Part shown: positions 33,751 to 45,774 of the stretch, in pieces
Layout of the letters: each line of letters begins with the position of its first letter
Numbering within the stretch: position 1 is the first letter of the stretch
Assembly: GCF_003589595.1 (NCBI RefSeq)
Contig: NW_020653409.1
Span: 2,481,614 to 2,545,613 of the forward strand
Direction of reading: 5' to 3'
From: Hyposmocoma kahamanoa
Lineage: Eukaryota; Arthropoda; Insecta; Lepidoptera; Cosmopterigidae
Length of the DNA stretch: 64,000 nt
Translations under genes and position numbers: made by a program
Notes under the pieces: model-generated
What the model was told of the DNA's origin: nothing
Database searches by the model: none
Seen by the model: only the letters and a program-made list of their open reading frames with translations

Positions 33751-36700
33751 GCACGGCGTGCTGCGGTACTTATATTTCCTCGGTGATCTACGTTTGTCCT
33801 GGAACAAGTCACGTTTTTAAACACCGCAGGGAATAAATGTTACATTAAGTAATTGTAATCGCCACCTTAAAAGGTTACTTCAAGAATATGTACTCACTTT
33901 ACTATTGTGATACTGAGGGCAAGCATACCCTTGTCTACATAGCCTAGGAGGTCTTTTACATGGTTCTGTTTTATATGATGATAGCACGTAATTTGTATCT
34001 GAAACAAAGAACAAATCAGTCAACATACTTTATCAATGAAAATGAATGAACTATGAAAGCACCTAAAAATTCTATTACACAGATACAAGCATAACGATAC
34101 CTCCAATAAACACTACGCCAACTTAATTTTTGGATCTGTTCTGTTTTTACTTTGTTTTATTTTTCTTTTTCTTTCACAAAATTGGTTTTTTTTTTCCAAT
34201 TTAGTTTTTTGTTTCTGAAGCATGGAGGATAATATAGTAAATAAATAAGACTGTTTACAAAAATAACAGAAACTGACTAAAAAATGAAGTTGACGTATTG
34301 TTCAACTATAATATATACATCAGCAGTAGAGTTCGGCATTGGTGATTTTGAACCCTTACCTTGCCACTTAGGGTCTTCATTCATTAAATTTCGTTCCCTA
34401 TCTAAAGCGTTGGGCGCGGCAGAGTCCCCATCTGCCGCATCGGGGTTATCTAACGCCTGCAGCTCTCTCACGTCCAGCACTGGGGGTCTTAGGTCTGGCG
34501 CGCCATGTGCAAAGGCGCAATGGGCCCCATTCTTTGTGCATAACCCTCGAGCATCCGTATCGTGTACACACATACATGTCTTGTAATATCGAAGGTGGTA
34601 ACGGCGTTCCGTGTCGCCGGCCGTCCGGTGGAGGTATGGACATCTAAAACAAGTTACATAGATTATTTCCTGCAATTCAGTTGTTATTACATAACAGAAA
34701 GTCAAATAATCAGGAATCGGTGAATAAAAATTGTAATTAATATATAATGTATGTTTTGAATTATTTTTACTACACAGAATCAGATTGTTTTGTGTTAAAT
34801 ACTTGAGTTCTGCAAATTTCACTCCCTTTCTCAAAGGTGTCTTTTTCTTTGTAACACATGCAAAATTAAATTGGCCAGGAAAAGTGGAATGTCCCACAAA
34901 TCAGGGTGTCTGGCAATGTTGCTACATACAGTAGGCTCCAATCTTTTTCAGATAATAAATATACTTTGTTGCCAGATATTCAAGCCTGTCATGAGAAAGG
35001 AAGAATCAATGGAACGACACTAATGAGAGATATTGCCTCAATGCCAGTGTGGTACAGCACATCAAGCTTGACACTTTGTACTTTGGACCGTTCTTATCTT
35101 AAGCGGCATAGAGTTGGATTTAAGTGTTTAGTGTCAAGATTGACATGCTATTGACCCTGTACTACATAGCAGGATTATAATGCATTTATGTCATGGGCAT
35201 ATTGGTGTCTCCACCGCCCCGGTCAATAATATATATGAGTACACGTCAACTATTCAAGTTTGTATAACAACTATGGAGTAGAATTCCCTGCCTGCAGACT
35301 TGTTCCCTGAATGGTAAGACTCGGGCCTTTTCAAGGCGAGGATGTGTATGCATTACTTAGGTGTGCATGCTCCATCATCAACCTCATTGTCACTTTCCAT
35401 CAGGTGAGATGCGTAGTCAAATGCACTTGATCAAAAGTCATTTTCTATTTAACAATTTGTATTCATGTATATTAATTTCATCTAATAACCTGCCACAAAG
35501 AGGAACTAGTTTATAAATGATATACTGTTTTTGTCAAATGTGGAATTGTTTACCCTATTTTGATTTAATTTATGGTGTCTTGCCATTAGACATGTAGCTT
35601 GCATGCAGGCATGATAGACATTATTGCCTTTAAAATATAGATTATATTAATGAAAACCAAACAAAACTACACACATACATAGCACACATGCACAGTTTCA
35701 CTGTCTGGTATCACTCAAAAGTTTTTTTCGATCTTGCGCCAATCACAAAACTCCACTGGTCTGTACTAACACATGTTCTCACAGGGTATCCTGGTTTGAG
35801 GATCTCATAAAACCTGCTACAGGCATACAGGGTGAAATTCCAAATGCTTTCTGTGTTATCGTCACCTACTGCTTCTCCATAGAAAAGCGAACAACATACT
35901 GACAAAGTTCAATGATTTATATGTATCCGTTTATGGACTGACGTGTTTCGTATGAGGTGATACAAGATTGTGCATGTCAGTGTTTCGACAGCAATGGCTT
36001 TTTGTAGGTATCATTTTATTTTTGTACTAAAGCTTTCTAACTATAAAAAAGCATGATTTAATAAAATTACTTTCTCTAAAATGGATGTTAGAAATGCAGT
36101 ATAACAATTATCCTAACACTAACATAACCATACTTACTTTGGTTAAAAAAACATTCACAAACATAAATTGTAACACAATTACTAATGTTGACAAAATCCG
36201 CAGTCAGTGACAAAGTGTAATAATTGTATTGAATCAATACAAGCACTAAGGCATAAAGAAGAGGTAGTGACATTTTGGTGTGTTGTATTATTTAAGCATA
36301 GTCAATGAGTAGCCTTTATCGGGTAGTTTGATTGGTCAGAAAGATGAATACAGTAATACCCTGCATTGCGCGGCCCGCATAGCGCATTTTCGTTATAACG
36401 CCGTTGTCAAATTCGCGCTAAATTACCCCGCTTTACGCACATGCTTTGCTTTAGCCAATTTTCTTGGTAGGTTCTTTAATTTGAAGTCACATTGGTACTG
36501 CCCATTATCCAGTTGTGAAAGATATTTTTTAGGCCACTTTGCTAAGAAAAAAGAGCGTAAAAGCTCGAGTTTGGAGACGAAGATAAGTTTTAGAAAATAT
36601 GGGTGCATTCTAGTAGCATGTTTGTCACAATATTCAGCTTTTTATTCGAACATAACCCGTTCTATCCCTGATAGCAGTCATTAGGTCAAGTTAGAGACTC

Positions 36701-37826
36701 TAGGGCGACCAAAGAACTATAAACTCCGTTTTACGCGAATTTCACTTAACGCGATTTTGTCGGGAACGCATCCCTCGCGTAAAGCGGGGTATTACGGTAC
36801 TTCGTAATTTATATGGCTAATAGTTATTATATTTTATATAATGTATTATAACATAACCCAAATAGCAAAAAAATATTATTTATTAGAAAATATACTATTC
36901 AACAAGAAATTTCTTTTATAAGTTGACTAAAGACATTTCAAAATGATTGCTGGACATTATGAGGCTATCAACATGATGATTAATAAATAATTTTAATTTG
37001 TTATACTGCCCCTACATAGTAAAGTCCTATAGGGTCTTTTATGACATTTCTTGTATTCAGTTTAATCAAAAATTAATTCCAACACTTGTGTAAACATTAA
37101 TAAATGCTAGTTATTACTCTAAAGTAGTAAATTAGTCATTGAAAACATCACATTTTGACCAAATGTTTTGCCATACATTGAGAACAATGAGACTCAGCCT
37201 TATAGCTCAACCACATTGAAAAGCGCTGCCAACATACAACAACTGCCGCCTCCCTAGCACACATTGAAATAGGTCGGATTATACACAAGATATTGGTAAA
37301 CAAATTTGGTTTTTTGATGAACAACTTTTCGTATGAAATCATTACGCGCTGATAAAAATATCAATCATCAGATAAAGCATTTAACACAATTATCGTCATC
37401 GACGTAAACAGATTCGAGGAAAACAAAGCAATGACAAATAGGTACAATACTCACTCGTCCCCATCTTCGCAAGTACCCGAAGTCTCATTATATTTGGTAC
37501 AATAGTTATCTGCGCTATAGTTAAACGTGCCATCTCTCTTCCTAACTGGCCTCCTTCTTCTCTGATTATTGAAATGCCAATGAAAACAAGTAAAAGGCCT
37601 ATGTTGTGTACATTTGTGTTGTAGAAACGATGGACACTGCTCCACCCGAAATTCCTTTAGATATCTGCAAAACGGAAAGGCACAGTTCAATGAAACGCAC
37701 ACCACTCGAACTTCACGATTAGCACTTTCACATCACACTAAAATAACACAATAAACACGACATTTACTTATAATGATTTGGTTTTTCTGTTTGAGCTGTC
37801 AACAAAGGCTTTGATTCCGACGGCAT
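32289..37826 (-). CDS. unk: Unkempt, RNA-binding CCCH zinc-finger and RING protein
   Basis: Six coding exons on the minus strand: 37768-37826, 37455-37664, 34360-34643, 33898-33998, 33561-33798, 32289-33451. Phases agree throughout and give 684 residues. Six CCCH fingers lie in residues ~25-300 (for example QCPSFLQHKCTQHRPFTCFH, YKTEPCKRPPRLCRQGYACP). A long linker with a coiled-coil-like stretch follows, and a C-terminal RING-type finger (CMLCEEQLRSVTLAPCNHY ... CPYCQTPVQ) ends at residue ~680. The start at MPSESKPLL precedes the conserved HYKYLKEFRVEQC. Family knowledge: unkempt proteins bind UAG-containing mRNAs, repress translation and control the timing of neuronal differentiation, partly downstream of TOR. 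The last exon is very GC-rich compared with the introns. Confidence 0.97.
35268..35425 (+). repeat. LINE 3'-ORF fragment in unkempt intron 2
   Basis: GTAGAATTCCCTGCCTGCAG, GGCCTTTTCAAGGCGAGGAT and GCTCCATCATCAACCTCATT read as a decayed C-terminus of a retroelement ORF (WNSLPAD, GLFKARM, APSSTSLS). The same module recurs at 19294. The rest of this 2.8-kb intron is AT-rich, apart from the MITE at 36351. Confidence 0.6.
36351..36797. mobile_element. Tc1/mariner/pogo-type MITE in unkempt intron 2
   Basis: Left end CAGTAATACCCTGC; right end, read inward, CCGTAATACCCCGC; both are next to TA dinucleotides (36349-36350 and 36798-36799), as expected for the Tc1/mariner superfamily. The subterminal TTTACGCGAA and TAACGCGATT motifs resemble pogo-like MITEs. 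447 bp, no transposase frame. Confidence 0.8.
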
Positions 37827-38480
37827 TTTGGAAAACTATTATTGCGCCTCTCGTATCGCGCAGGGCACGCTCACCGTCGACCAATTAAAATTCAATAGGA
37901 GATCACGTGATACAATGTAATTTAGAAAGGTAAAAAATGTAAATAAAACTGAAAACGTAATAAAATTGTCCTAAAAGGACTAGACATTGTAGATTTTTAC
38001 GGCCTTGAACTTCTAAAAATAATCTTATCGCGCTACGGTCTTGTGAAGAACAGAAAAAATTATTAAACGGAACTGTAACCATCTTTGACAGAACTGTCAC
38101 GTCGTATGTTTTCTGTTTGTCTCCTTCTATTTAGGTACTGAATAGATACGTTAGAAAGGGGCAAAAAATAGGACAAAGTTTTTGTTTTTTGTCCTCGCCA
38201 AATTGGATCAATTTAAAATTTTTTTTAAATATATATCCATATATGAAAAGAAATCATTTTAAATGTTTCAATTGATATCTTTTATATTATAACTAATCTA
38301 AATTTATTTAATAACACTAGCTAATAGTTAGGAGTCTCAAAACAAAAAGAAACTCTGTCTCTCAGTGTTCAAGATAAGATTTGCATGGCTTTTTCATTTT
38401 CAATCATTTCAAATATTTCTCTAACCTACTTTATTTTAATTTCTAATGAGTAATTTCTCCGCTAGCAACATTGCGTAATT
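37827..38480. other. Intergenic space between unkempt and H3.3 starts
   Basis: Head-to-head spacer. The unkempt side contains a short GC-rich patch (GCGCAGGGCACGCTCACCG) about 40 bp upstream of its start codon. No gene or repeat seen. Confidence 0.5.
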
Positions 38481-38489
38481 TCAGGCGTT

Positions 38490-38655
38490 AACCAATGAAA
38501 ATGCAATATTAAAATATTGTCCCCTTTGGCAGCCAATAGAACAGCCTACATTATCGACCAATGAACAAGGCTATAACACTACTGGGCCTGCCAATAAGCT
38601 TCGAGAACATTGGCGTCACCGTTCGCCCGCCATTCTCCTGCCGCCATCTTGAGCA
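38490..38655 (+). promoter_or_regulatory. H3.3 promoter: four CCAAT boxes and a YY1/Pho-type motif
   Basis: CCAAT occurs on the plus strand at 38492, 38533, 38558 and 38591, spaced 25-41 bp, which is typical of NF-Y-driven histone promoters. CCGCCATCTTG at 38641-38651 matches the YY1/Pleiohomeotic core (reverse complement CAAGATGGCGG) and may lie at the transcription start. The 5' UTR appears to be split by an intron whose acceptor is TTTATTTTCAG at about 38891-38901. Confidence 0.7.
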
Positions 38656-38877
38656 TATGATCATTGTTCATAGTCGTTGAGCTCACGAATAAATTGTGGA
38701 AAAATTTGCTAAATCGCATTGAAATTTCATAAAAGGTGTGTAAAACAGTGCATTATTCCATTGTCTATTTCTGTATCTAAAAATTAATTCTCGGGAATTG
38801 CCTAAATCTTGTAAAACGCGATTGCTTGTATAGTGGTCAATCTTTAGCAATCGTTGTTTATTATGTTATATTTCTGA

Positions 38878-39434
<557 letters not shown>

Positions 39435-40000
39435 ATTTATCTTATAGTGGTACCTTATCGTAAATTATTTGTAATTCAAATAGACATAATTCCATAACAT
39501 TTTTATAATGTCTCACATTTAATTCGTCTTAACATAGTAATCATTATAATAAGGAGGCAGAACTGAATTTTTTTTTATAAATAATAATATGTTCTTTTTT
39601 AAGTAAGTTTTATTATGATTTTGGACAAGATTTTGTTGTAATTTGAAATTAACATTTCTCATCCATACTGCCAATTTCCCAACTTCATGAATCATGCTCA
39701 TCTACTGATGATATTTGTCTTTTAATTGTTCTACATCAATTTCTTGTGCAAAGTCATAATCTTTTTAGTGACTCGTGGTATATTAACGTCTAGGTAGTGA
39801 ATAGGTAAAATTGTCTGCCACATGTCTGTGTGAGGAATTTTTGAAGTAAATTGATGCACTTAAATGCTATGTGTAATGAGATAATTTGGTGTTAAATAAA
39901 TATTAACTAGGATCAGTCATTTGTTTTATTGCAAAAACCATGAAGCCTGTCCCTGCAATAATGCATTCTTATATAGGTAGACTTTTGCAGCAATTGCACA
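39435..40000 (+). other. H3.3 3' UTR and flank
   Basis: AT-rich sequence containing AATAAA at 39895-39900, about 460 bp after the stop. No stem-loop of the replication-dependent histone type is seen directly after the stop codon, consistent with a polyadenylated variant gene. Confidence 0.55.
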
Positions 40001-40475
40001 ACAATTATGCACATTGTGCAACATTACATCTAAACTTGTTATATATAGTATAGGTAAATTACATTATATAGTAAAGCTAGTGTACACACACAAAACAGGC
40101 GCTTTGACGTCGAATTGCGGACACCTGCCTGTTACACCAAGTAAGAGTAGTGTAACCATTTTTAATTTATTGAAATTGCATACTGCCCTCGGAACGAAAA
40201 AAGGCACAACTGCTGTTTAAAGTACGCAAAGTTGTGCCTTTTTTCGTTACGAGGGCAGCATATACATATAAGGTATGCATAAGTAAATATTTTCACTTGA
40301 TATTACAGATGAACAAGAAAACCAAGAACGTATTAGATATCGTTGAAAAGAACTTGGTATACATGAAATGGAATGACACGGTCAGAATTACGCAGAAATT
40401 GCACATTGTGCAACCTTACATCTGAACTTGTGTATAGGCAAATTACATTATAATGAGGGTAGCATTTTTAATTTA
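40000..40475. repeat. Duplicated segment flanking a perfect ~28-bp-arm hairpin
   Basis: GCACATTGTGCAACATTACA (about 40010) recurs as GCACATTGTGCAACCTTACA (about 40398), each followed by TAAATTACATTATA-type sequence. Between them, CTGCCCTCGGAACGAAAAAA pairs with TTTTTTCGTTACGAGGGCAG around a short loop (40183-40258). Probably remains of a foldback element. No coding gene. Confidence 0.6.
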
Positions 40476-40757
40476 TTGAAATTACATGTAAGGTACACAT
40501 AAGGTTCATTTATCTTCACTGTATATTAGATAAATATGAAAAAATCCCAGTCAGTACCTATTTCAGTATCAATTTACATTGTCCCGGAACGGAATAGCCG
40601 CGGAAATTCTCGAAACGCGCAAGACTTCTTTATAACATACAGGACATATTTCTTGGGTCGCGTCGTAGGTACCTGTATGCCTATAGTGTTACAAAAATTC
40701 GCTCCCATTAAACGTAAAGTACCTACTCTGTACTCCCATTCCATTCCATTCATTTTT

Positions 40758-40986
40758 AACTGCCTCCGTGGCCGAACGGTTACCATGCCGGACTGCCACG
40801 CAGAGGTCCCAGGTTCGATTCCCGGGCCGGGAGAAATAGTTGTATGGCCTACAATTATTTCTCTCGTGAGTTTGGGTGTAATTTGTGGTTGTCTATGTGT
40901 GTGTCCATGGCACCCGCGACACAGGGTTTTCCCTAGTGCGGGGCTATGTTGAGTGTGTGCGTTATTTATTTATTTATTTATTTATT
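40758..40986 (+). mobile_element. tRNA-derived SINE (family S), full length
   Basis: ACTGCCTCCGTGGCCGAACG start, box A TGGCCGAACGGTTACC, box B GGTTCGATTCCCGGG, body and GTTGAGTGTGTGCGTTATTT end, with a (TTTA)n tail instead of (TTA)n. 40987-42420 is AT-rich with nothing recognised. Confidence 0.9.
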
Positions 40987-42939
40987 CCGCAGCAATGTAA
41001 TCTGTGACTCTCGGGCAGGTATTAAAAATGCATAATAGAATGGACCGATATTAACACCCTACTCGAAACTGCTTTCTTTATATATTCTGTAATCTGTGTT
41101 AATATTAACAAAATTAGTCTTGTATAATGCATCATTTGAGTACCTAGGTATGTACCTAGTAAAACTGTCTACTCATCTAATAAATAGCACTCAAACGCAC
41201 GCTCGTGGTCAGTTTAGATGGTATCATCCACTATAATATCTTTCTAATTTGTAGTATCATCTAAGATATCTTTATTCTAGCCCACAAATTAGAAAGGATA
41301 GTAAGTAGTTCTAGCCTATTAACCACAGACCATATTTAAAATGCCCTATTAACATAATGGGAACTTGAGATGCACTTAGCTGTTTATTATTTATACAGCT
41401 TTTAATAAGCCTAGATGCCTGGAAAATCGCAAGGAGTCATTTCCGAAAGCACTAAGTATTAGGTACAACCTCAGAAAGCTATATATTATGAAGGTACCTA
41501 TTAATGTATTTCTTATCTGACATTTGTATACTTATGTATGTACCTACACATTTATGTTAAGATACTGTATGTATAACTGTACTTAATTGTTACAGGTGTG
41601 CCTAATCCGATTGTACTGCCATAATTAAAAAAAATCCTTTTATGCTGTATATTCATTAAAATTTTCACATGTATATCTTGATAAGATATTGTTGTACTAA
41701 TTAACTACAATCAACTAAGTGTAGTAAGTAAAGCGGTAAACATTTTTTTAGGTTTAGAGGGTTTAGATTACTTTTTTATCAGAGCTTTAGACTAAATTTA
41801 AGTGAACCAGAACCATAACTTTCAATCTTGTTTTGTTATCTACATTAATTTTCTTTAAATTAAGTTTAATTTATTTAATTTTCTTTAAATTAAGTTTGTA
41901 TAGTATTGAACATCCTTTTGTTTAATGAATAATGATGCTTCTGTACTTTATAAAAGTCATAAATAAACTTATCATGTATTACTAGGAATAATAATAATGT
42001 ACATTATGTTATAGTATGCCAGCAACCTACTAACAAATAAATGAGAATTAAGAATAATAGGTGGGTGTATGAAATGACTGATGCTATTGCTACCATGCTT
42101 CCAACATTAACAGGAAGTATGTTTGTAATACATATAGATACTGTTCTTATCATAAGCACGGCAGAGTGGAGCAAGATTTCAGGAGCATAGGAGGAAGCCT
42201 GTAGTCTTTGCCTACTCCGGTGGAAGATAGCCATGATGGTAGGAATAAATTTACGAATATATGTATGTGTTACAGCTATGGTTGTTGCTGATGCAGATTC
42301 ATTACACATCAGCAGATGCTGATTTTATGAATTTAAAAAAGCTAAAAACATTCATCTTTACTGAAACTATTAACATGAAAAATCTTTCTTGTTCTCTTTG
42401 GTATCGTGACAAAATATTATTTCAATGATTTGTGACCGTCAGGATGGCTGGTCGCCTGTGGCGTCTGGCACTGAATGTATATTCAAGAATTGCTACCTTT
42501 TCTAAATAATTGCTACCTATGATATATTCTGAGAAATTAAAAATTATTTCACCAGCCATTCTGACGTCAGGATGGCTGGTCTTTGTTCAGCATAAAGGGA
42601 GCAGATTTTCCAGAAGTATGTATTACCAATAATTGCTACCTTCACGAATTAAAGGTATATGCTTCATATCTACATTACTTAAAAAAATATAACCGATTGA
42701 AAATTTTACGAAAAAGTGCCTGACTAAACTAAAAAAGCAAAAGTTTTTAGTTCTTTATTGCCATAATATAAAGGGCAGCAGTTTAACTATTATTTCGAGG
42801 CGAACTAGTCTGGTGAGGTAGGTAACCATCATAACTCAATATGTGTGTCATTTGTCATAAGTGGATAAAATTGTTTTAGTTTAATTTATCTGAGGATTCA
42901 AAGGTTTTGCTATTGCTAATATTGAGTTTAATATTTATG

Positions 42940-43492
42940 TTTCTGGTTTAAGCAGTGTTTGGTGACATGAAAAGAGGGACGAAGTTTGTTGTGCCACTCG
43001 ATGAGCAAAAAAATGCATTACTGCAAAAAAAGTTTTTTCCAGTAAATCCGATTTACCGCCGCCTAACGATCCACTGTTTAGTGAAACTAGTACCCTTTTA
43101 TCACATAAAATTTCCACACAGGCACTATATCTTTGCGTAAAGAAAAATTTCGACTTTTTCTTAAGTGAAAATTTTCGTTGTGAAGATCAAAACAAAATTC
43201 TGTCTAATGATAATCAATTAAAAAAGGAATACAAGGACGAAGTAGCAGTCAGTAAAACAGTAATTTATAATTTTATTATTGATACCTATCAGTGGGAACG
43301 AACGCAACCGTTAAGTAAACGTATAAAGTTAAATCATGGACCTGAGACTGTATTTAGAATGAAACATCGCTTGCATCAGTGCACCCACGCACTTCTCTCT
43401 TTTTTTCTCTTTTTCGCGAAAAGATTTGGGAGGTTCATCCCATTGCACACAGTTGGATATTTAAACAGTATTCTATTTCTAAGAATAATAAA
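42940..43492 (+). pseudogene. Decayed ORF inside the long-inverted-repeat transposon
   Basis: The frame starting GDMKRGTKFVVPLDEQKNA (about 42962) shifts at the A-rich run near 43020-43030 into a second open frame that continues without a stop to 43493 (LSENFRCEDQNKILSNDNQL, RIKLNHGPETVFRMKHRLHQ). A third open piece is at 43379-43642. The protein is Lys/Asn-rich and I do not recognise it. It may be part of a transposase or an accessory protein. Low-level coding character and a single shift suggest recent decay. Confidence 0.5.
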
Positions 43493-43689
43493 ATAACGTG
43501 CAATGGAATTATCAGAGAATATGAGGCTAACACAAACATTATAATTAACTGGCCTTCGAAGAAAATAGCCCTGTGTAAGTGCACTGTAACAAACTACGAT
43601 AAAGATTTAGTTCATACTTTTGCTAAAAAATTAACACTATAATTTTTTTAACAAATATACATACAATTACATATCGAGTTCTTAGGTTT

Positions 43690-44035
43690 TCGCGATTGTT
43701 ACACATAGGAAATGAAACTATTTTTCCGGATTTAAATCGCGTATATTTGTTTTTTTGAAACAAACCGACGTTTCGGGCCCTTTACAGGTCCCATAAATTT
43801 ACAGGACCCGTACAGGGCCCGAAACGTCGGTTTGTTTGAAAAAACAAATATACGCGATTTNNNNNNNNNNNNNNNNNNNNNNNNNNNNNNNNNNNNNNNN
43901 NNNNNNNNNNNNNNNNNNNNNNNNNNNNNNNNNNNNNNNNNNNNNNNNNNNNNNNNNNNNAGGGCCCGAAACGTCGGTTTGTTTGAAAAAACAAATATAC
44001 GCGATTTAAATCCGGAAAAATAGTTTCATTTCCTA
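43690..44035. mobile_element. Foldback element nested in the transposon, containing an assembly gap
   Basis: Arms with TTTTTCCGGATTTAAATCGC and CCGACGTTTCGGGCCC lie at about 43715-43783. The opposite orientation occurs at about 43815-43860 and again at 43961-44030. A 100-N gap (43861-43960) sits between the two right-hand copies, which are identical over about 47 bp. A distant relative is at 15523-15660. Confidence 0.7.
43861..43960. other. Assembly gap (exactly 100 N, arbitrary size)
   Basis: A fixed-length spacer. The last ~47 bases before it and the first ~47 after it are the same sequence (AGGGCCCGAAACGTCGGTTT...), so the contigs may overlap rather than be separated. Confidence 0.95.
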
Positions 44036-44987
44036 TATATAATTACAATTAAATTCTTTGTTAATATTGCGTTATGATGGTTACCTACCCTCTCGGTTTT
44101 ATACATTAGCAATCTCACCAGACTAGTTCATCTCGAAGTAATTGTTGAACGCCTACCCTTTATATTATGGCAATAAAGCACTAAAAACTTTTGCTTTTTT
44201 AGTTTAGTCAGGCACTTTTTCGCAAAATTTTCAATGGGTTTTATTTTTTTAGTTAATGTAGATATGAACTACCTTTAATTCGTGAAGGTAGGAATTATTG
44301 GCAATACATACTTCTGGAAAATCTGCTCCCTTCATACTGCACAAAGAGACAACCAGCCAACCTGTTGTCAGAATGGCTGGTCAAAAATTTTTTTTAATTT
44401 CTCAGAATATATCACAGGTAGCAATTCTTGAATTTACTCTCAGTGCCAGGCACCACAGACGACCAGCCATCCTGATGGTCACAATGATTTTGTTACATTT
44501 AACAAAAGAAACAATTAGCATGGAAACAACCAATCTGCCTAGCTTAGTTGTCGTGGAATTTGATCAGTTATATTTAGAAAATAGCTGAGTTGCTTTTTTG
44601 GCTTACAGTCTGTTTCTGGAAGGTTTGTAAATTATTCCAGCATCCCTTTTAGGTCATGTCACAACTCAAACATCCGTAATCGATCAGCATCAGTGAATGT
44701 GGATATTTTAATTTATGCAAATTGGCAACAACCTCGATCACAACACAAGAAAGGAACAACTACTTAATAATTCAACATTTTATTACTTCTCAAATTAATA
44801 GCAGACTAAAAATTGATTATAGGACTTGTTTTTTTATTTTTTAAACAAATAACAACAATTATAGGTATCTTACCACAACATGTCTTTTTATGGTGTGAAA
44901 TACTTTAATACATTTAACATGTATATTTTGTGGTATTGAAACTATAAGTGGTATTAATCGTTTAGACTAAAAATCTTACATTACTAC

Positions 44988-45774
44988 TTATTCTACATGA
45001 ACATTAGCTTTGCGCTCCTCATCTTCTATCTCTTTGAGCCTTTGTTCTATTTCAAATACTTCTTTTCCATTTTCTTTGTTAAATTTGTATGATTGTAATA
45101 GTTGTTCTTTTTCTAGCCCCTTTATCCTTTCATACAAGGTTTTGTTGAATTCTTGGTCAACGTCGCTTTCTTCTCTAAGTACACAAAAATAGAATAGGAA
45201 TACTGTCACACTGCCAACCACAACATATGGTTGATACCAAGGCATTGGATTTGTGGGTGGATTTTTGGCTACAGGTCTGACTACTCTCTGTGCTGCTGCA
45301 CTTGTTGAGAATTTGATGGGTTCATTTTCATTCAGTTCAACTTTATTACAGTAATATCTTAAACAGTAATTCAACTGAGGGAATTTTCTGTAAACAAAAA
45401 GAACAGTTATTTTGGTAATTTTTCTGATTTAATTTACACGTAAATTAGTATTCAAACCAATAGAATATTAACTAGTCAGTTAAACATGGAACACTGTACA
45501 ATGTTTCTTTTCTAAGAGTGAAATGCTTTTTCAGCTTAACCTGACTTAAGCATGGGGTACATACATGACAAAGAATACATTAAACTGAGGAATTTATTCA
45601 CTATAATTCAAAATACTGGTGTAAATCGAGTAAAAAAACAGTACGAAACACCGCGTCGGTCACTGGTCGTGGTATTATTGCATAACAGCTTCAAAACTGA
45701 AGTAATTGGAGTATACTATATTTAACGCTTTAAGTAGAATGATATTACCGTATTTGAAGTAGATTTCGACTCAT
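44988..45774 (-). CDS. UQCC4: UQCC4/CCSMST1-like mitochondrial inner-membrane protein
   Basis: Two coding exons on the minus strand, 45749-45774 and 44988-45387, join in phase (CG/A) to encode 141 residues. The N-terminus MSRNLLQIRKFPQLNYCLRY is basic and suits a mitochondrial targeting peptide. PIKFSTS, a Pro/Trp-containing stretch, one hydrophobic segment (YVVVGSVTVFLFYFCVL) and LREESDVDQ follow, then a charged helical tail. These match the CCSMST1 family (human 132 residues: PIEFSSS ... LREESEADQ as I recall), whose human member is a complex III assembly factor (UQCC4). Family assignment is by motif memory only. Exon 1 rests on phase agreement and the leader-like peptide. Confidence 0.72.

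Larger units (their letters stand above)
42432..44482. mobile_element. 2.05-kb DNA transposon with ~410-bp inverted repeats and 8-bp target duplication
   Basis: Arms 42432-42845 and about 44068-44482 are imperfect inverted repeats starting GTGACCRTCAGGATGGCTGG. The right arm carries about 28 extra bp. Perfect 8-bp direct repeats AATGATTT flank the element (42424-42431 and 44483-44490). The interior holds a decayed frame (42940-43490) and a nested foldback element with an assembly gap. The duplication length allows hAT, P or Mutator-like origin; the long arms favour the last, but no transposase domain is recognisable. Confidence 0.85.

Noticed and set aside
32295..33786. Long open frames on the plus strand and in alternative minus frames across the GC-rich unkempt exon (up to 413 codons)
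   Set aside because: They are shadows of the unkempt coding exon; GC-rich codon use removes stops in other frames and their translations are Arg/Ala-rich without motifs.
34277..34359. Continuation of unkempt exon 3 past 34360
   Set aside because: A consensus donor (GTAAGG) at 34359-34354 joins in phase to the next exon encoding the conserved YVLSSYKTEPC, so the read-through is intronic.
40536..40952. 138-codon open frame, and similar frames at 10996-11354 and 14319-14618
   Set aside because: They run through the SINE body; the shared peptide (VSLGVICGCL) is an accidental translation of the SINE.
42004..42309. 101-codon minus-strand open frame
   Set aside because: Contains hydrophobic stretches but no recognisable family, start context or splice partner; treated as chance.
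44298..44588. 96-codon plus-strand open frame
   Set aside because: Lies in the right inverted arm of the transposon at 42432-44482; the mirrored left arm is non-coding.
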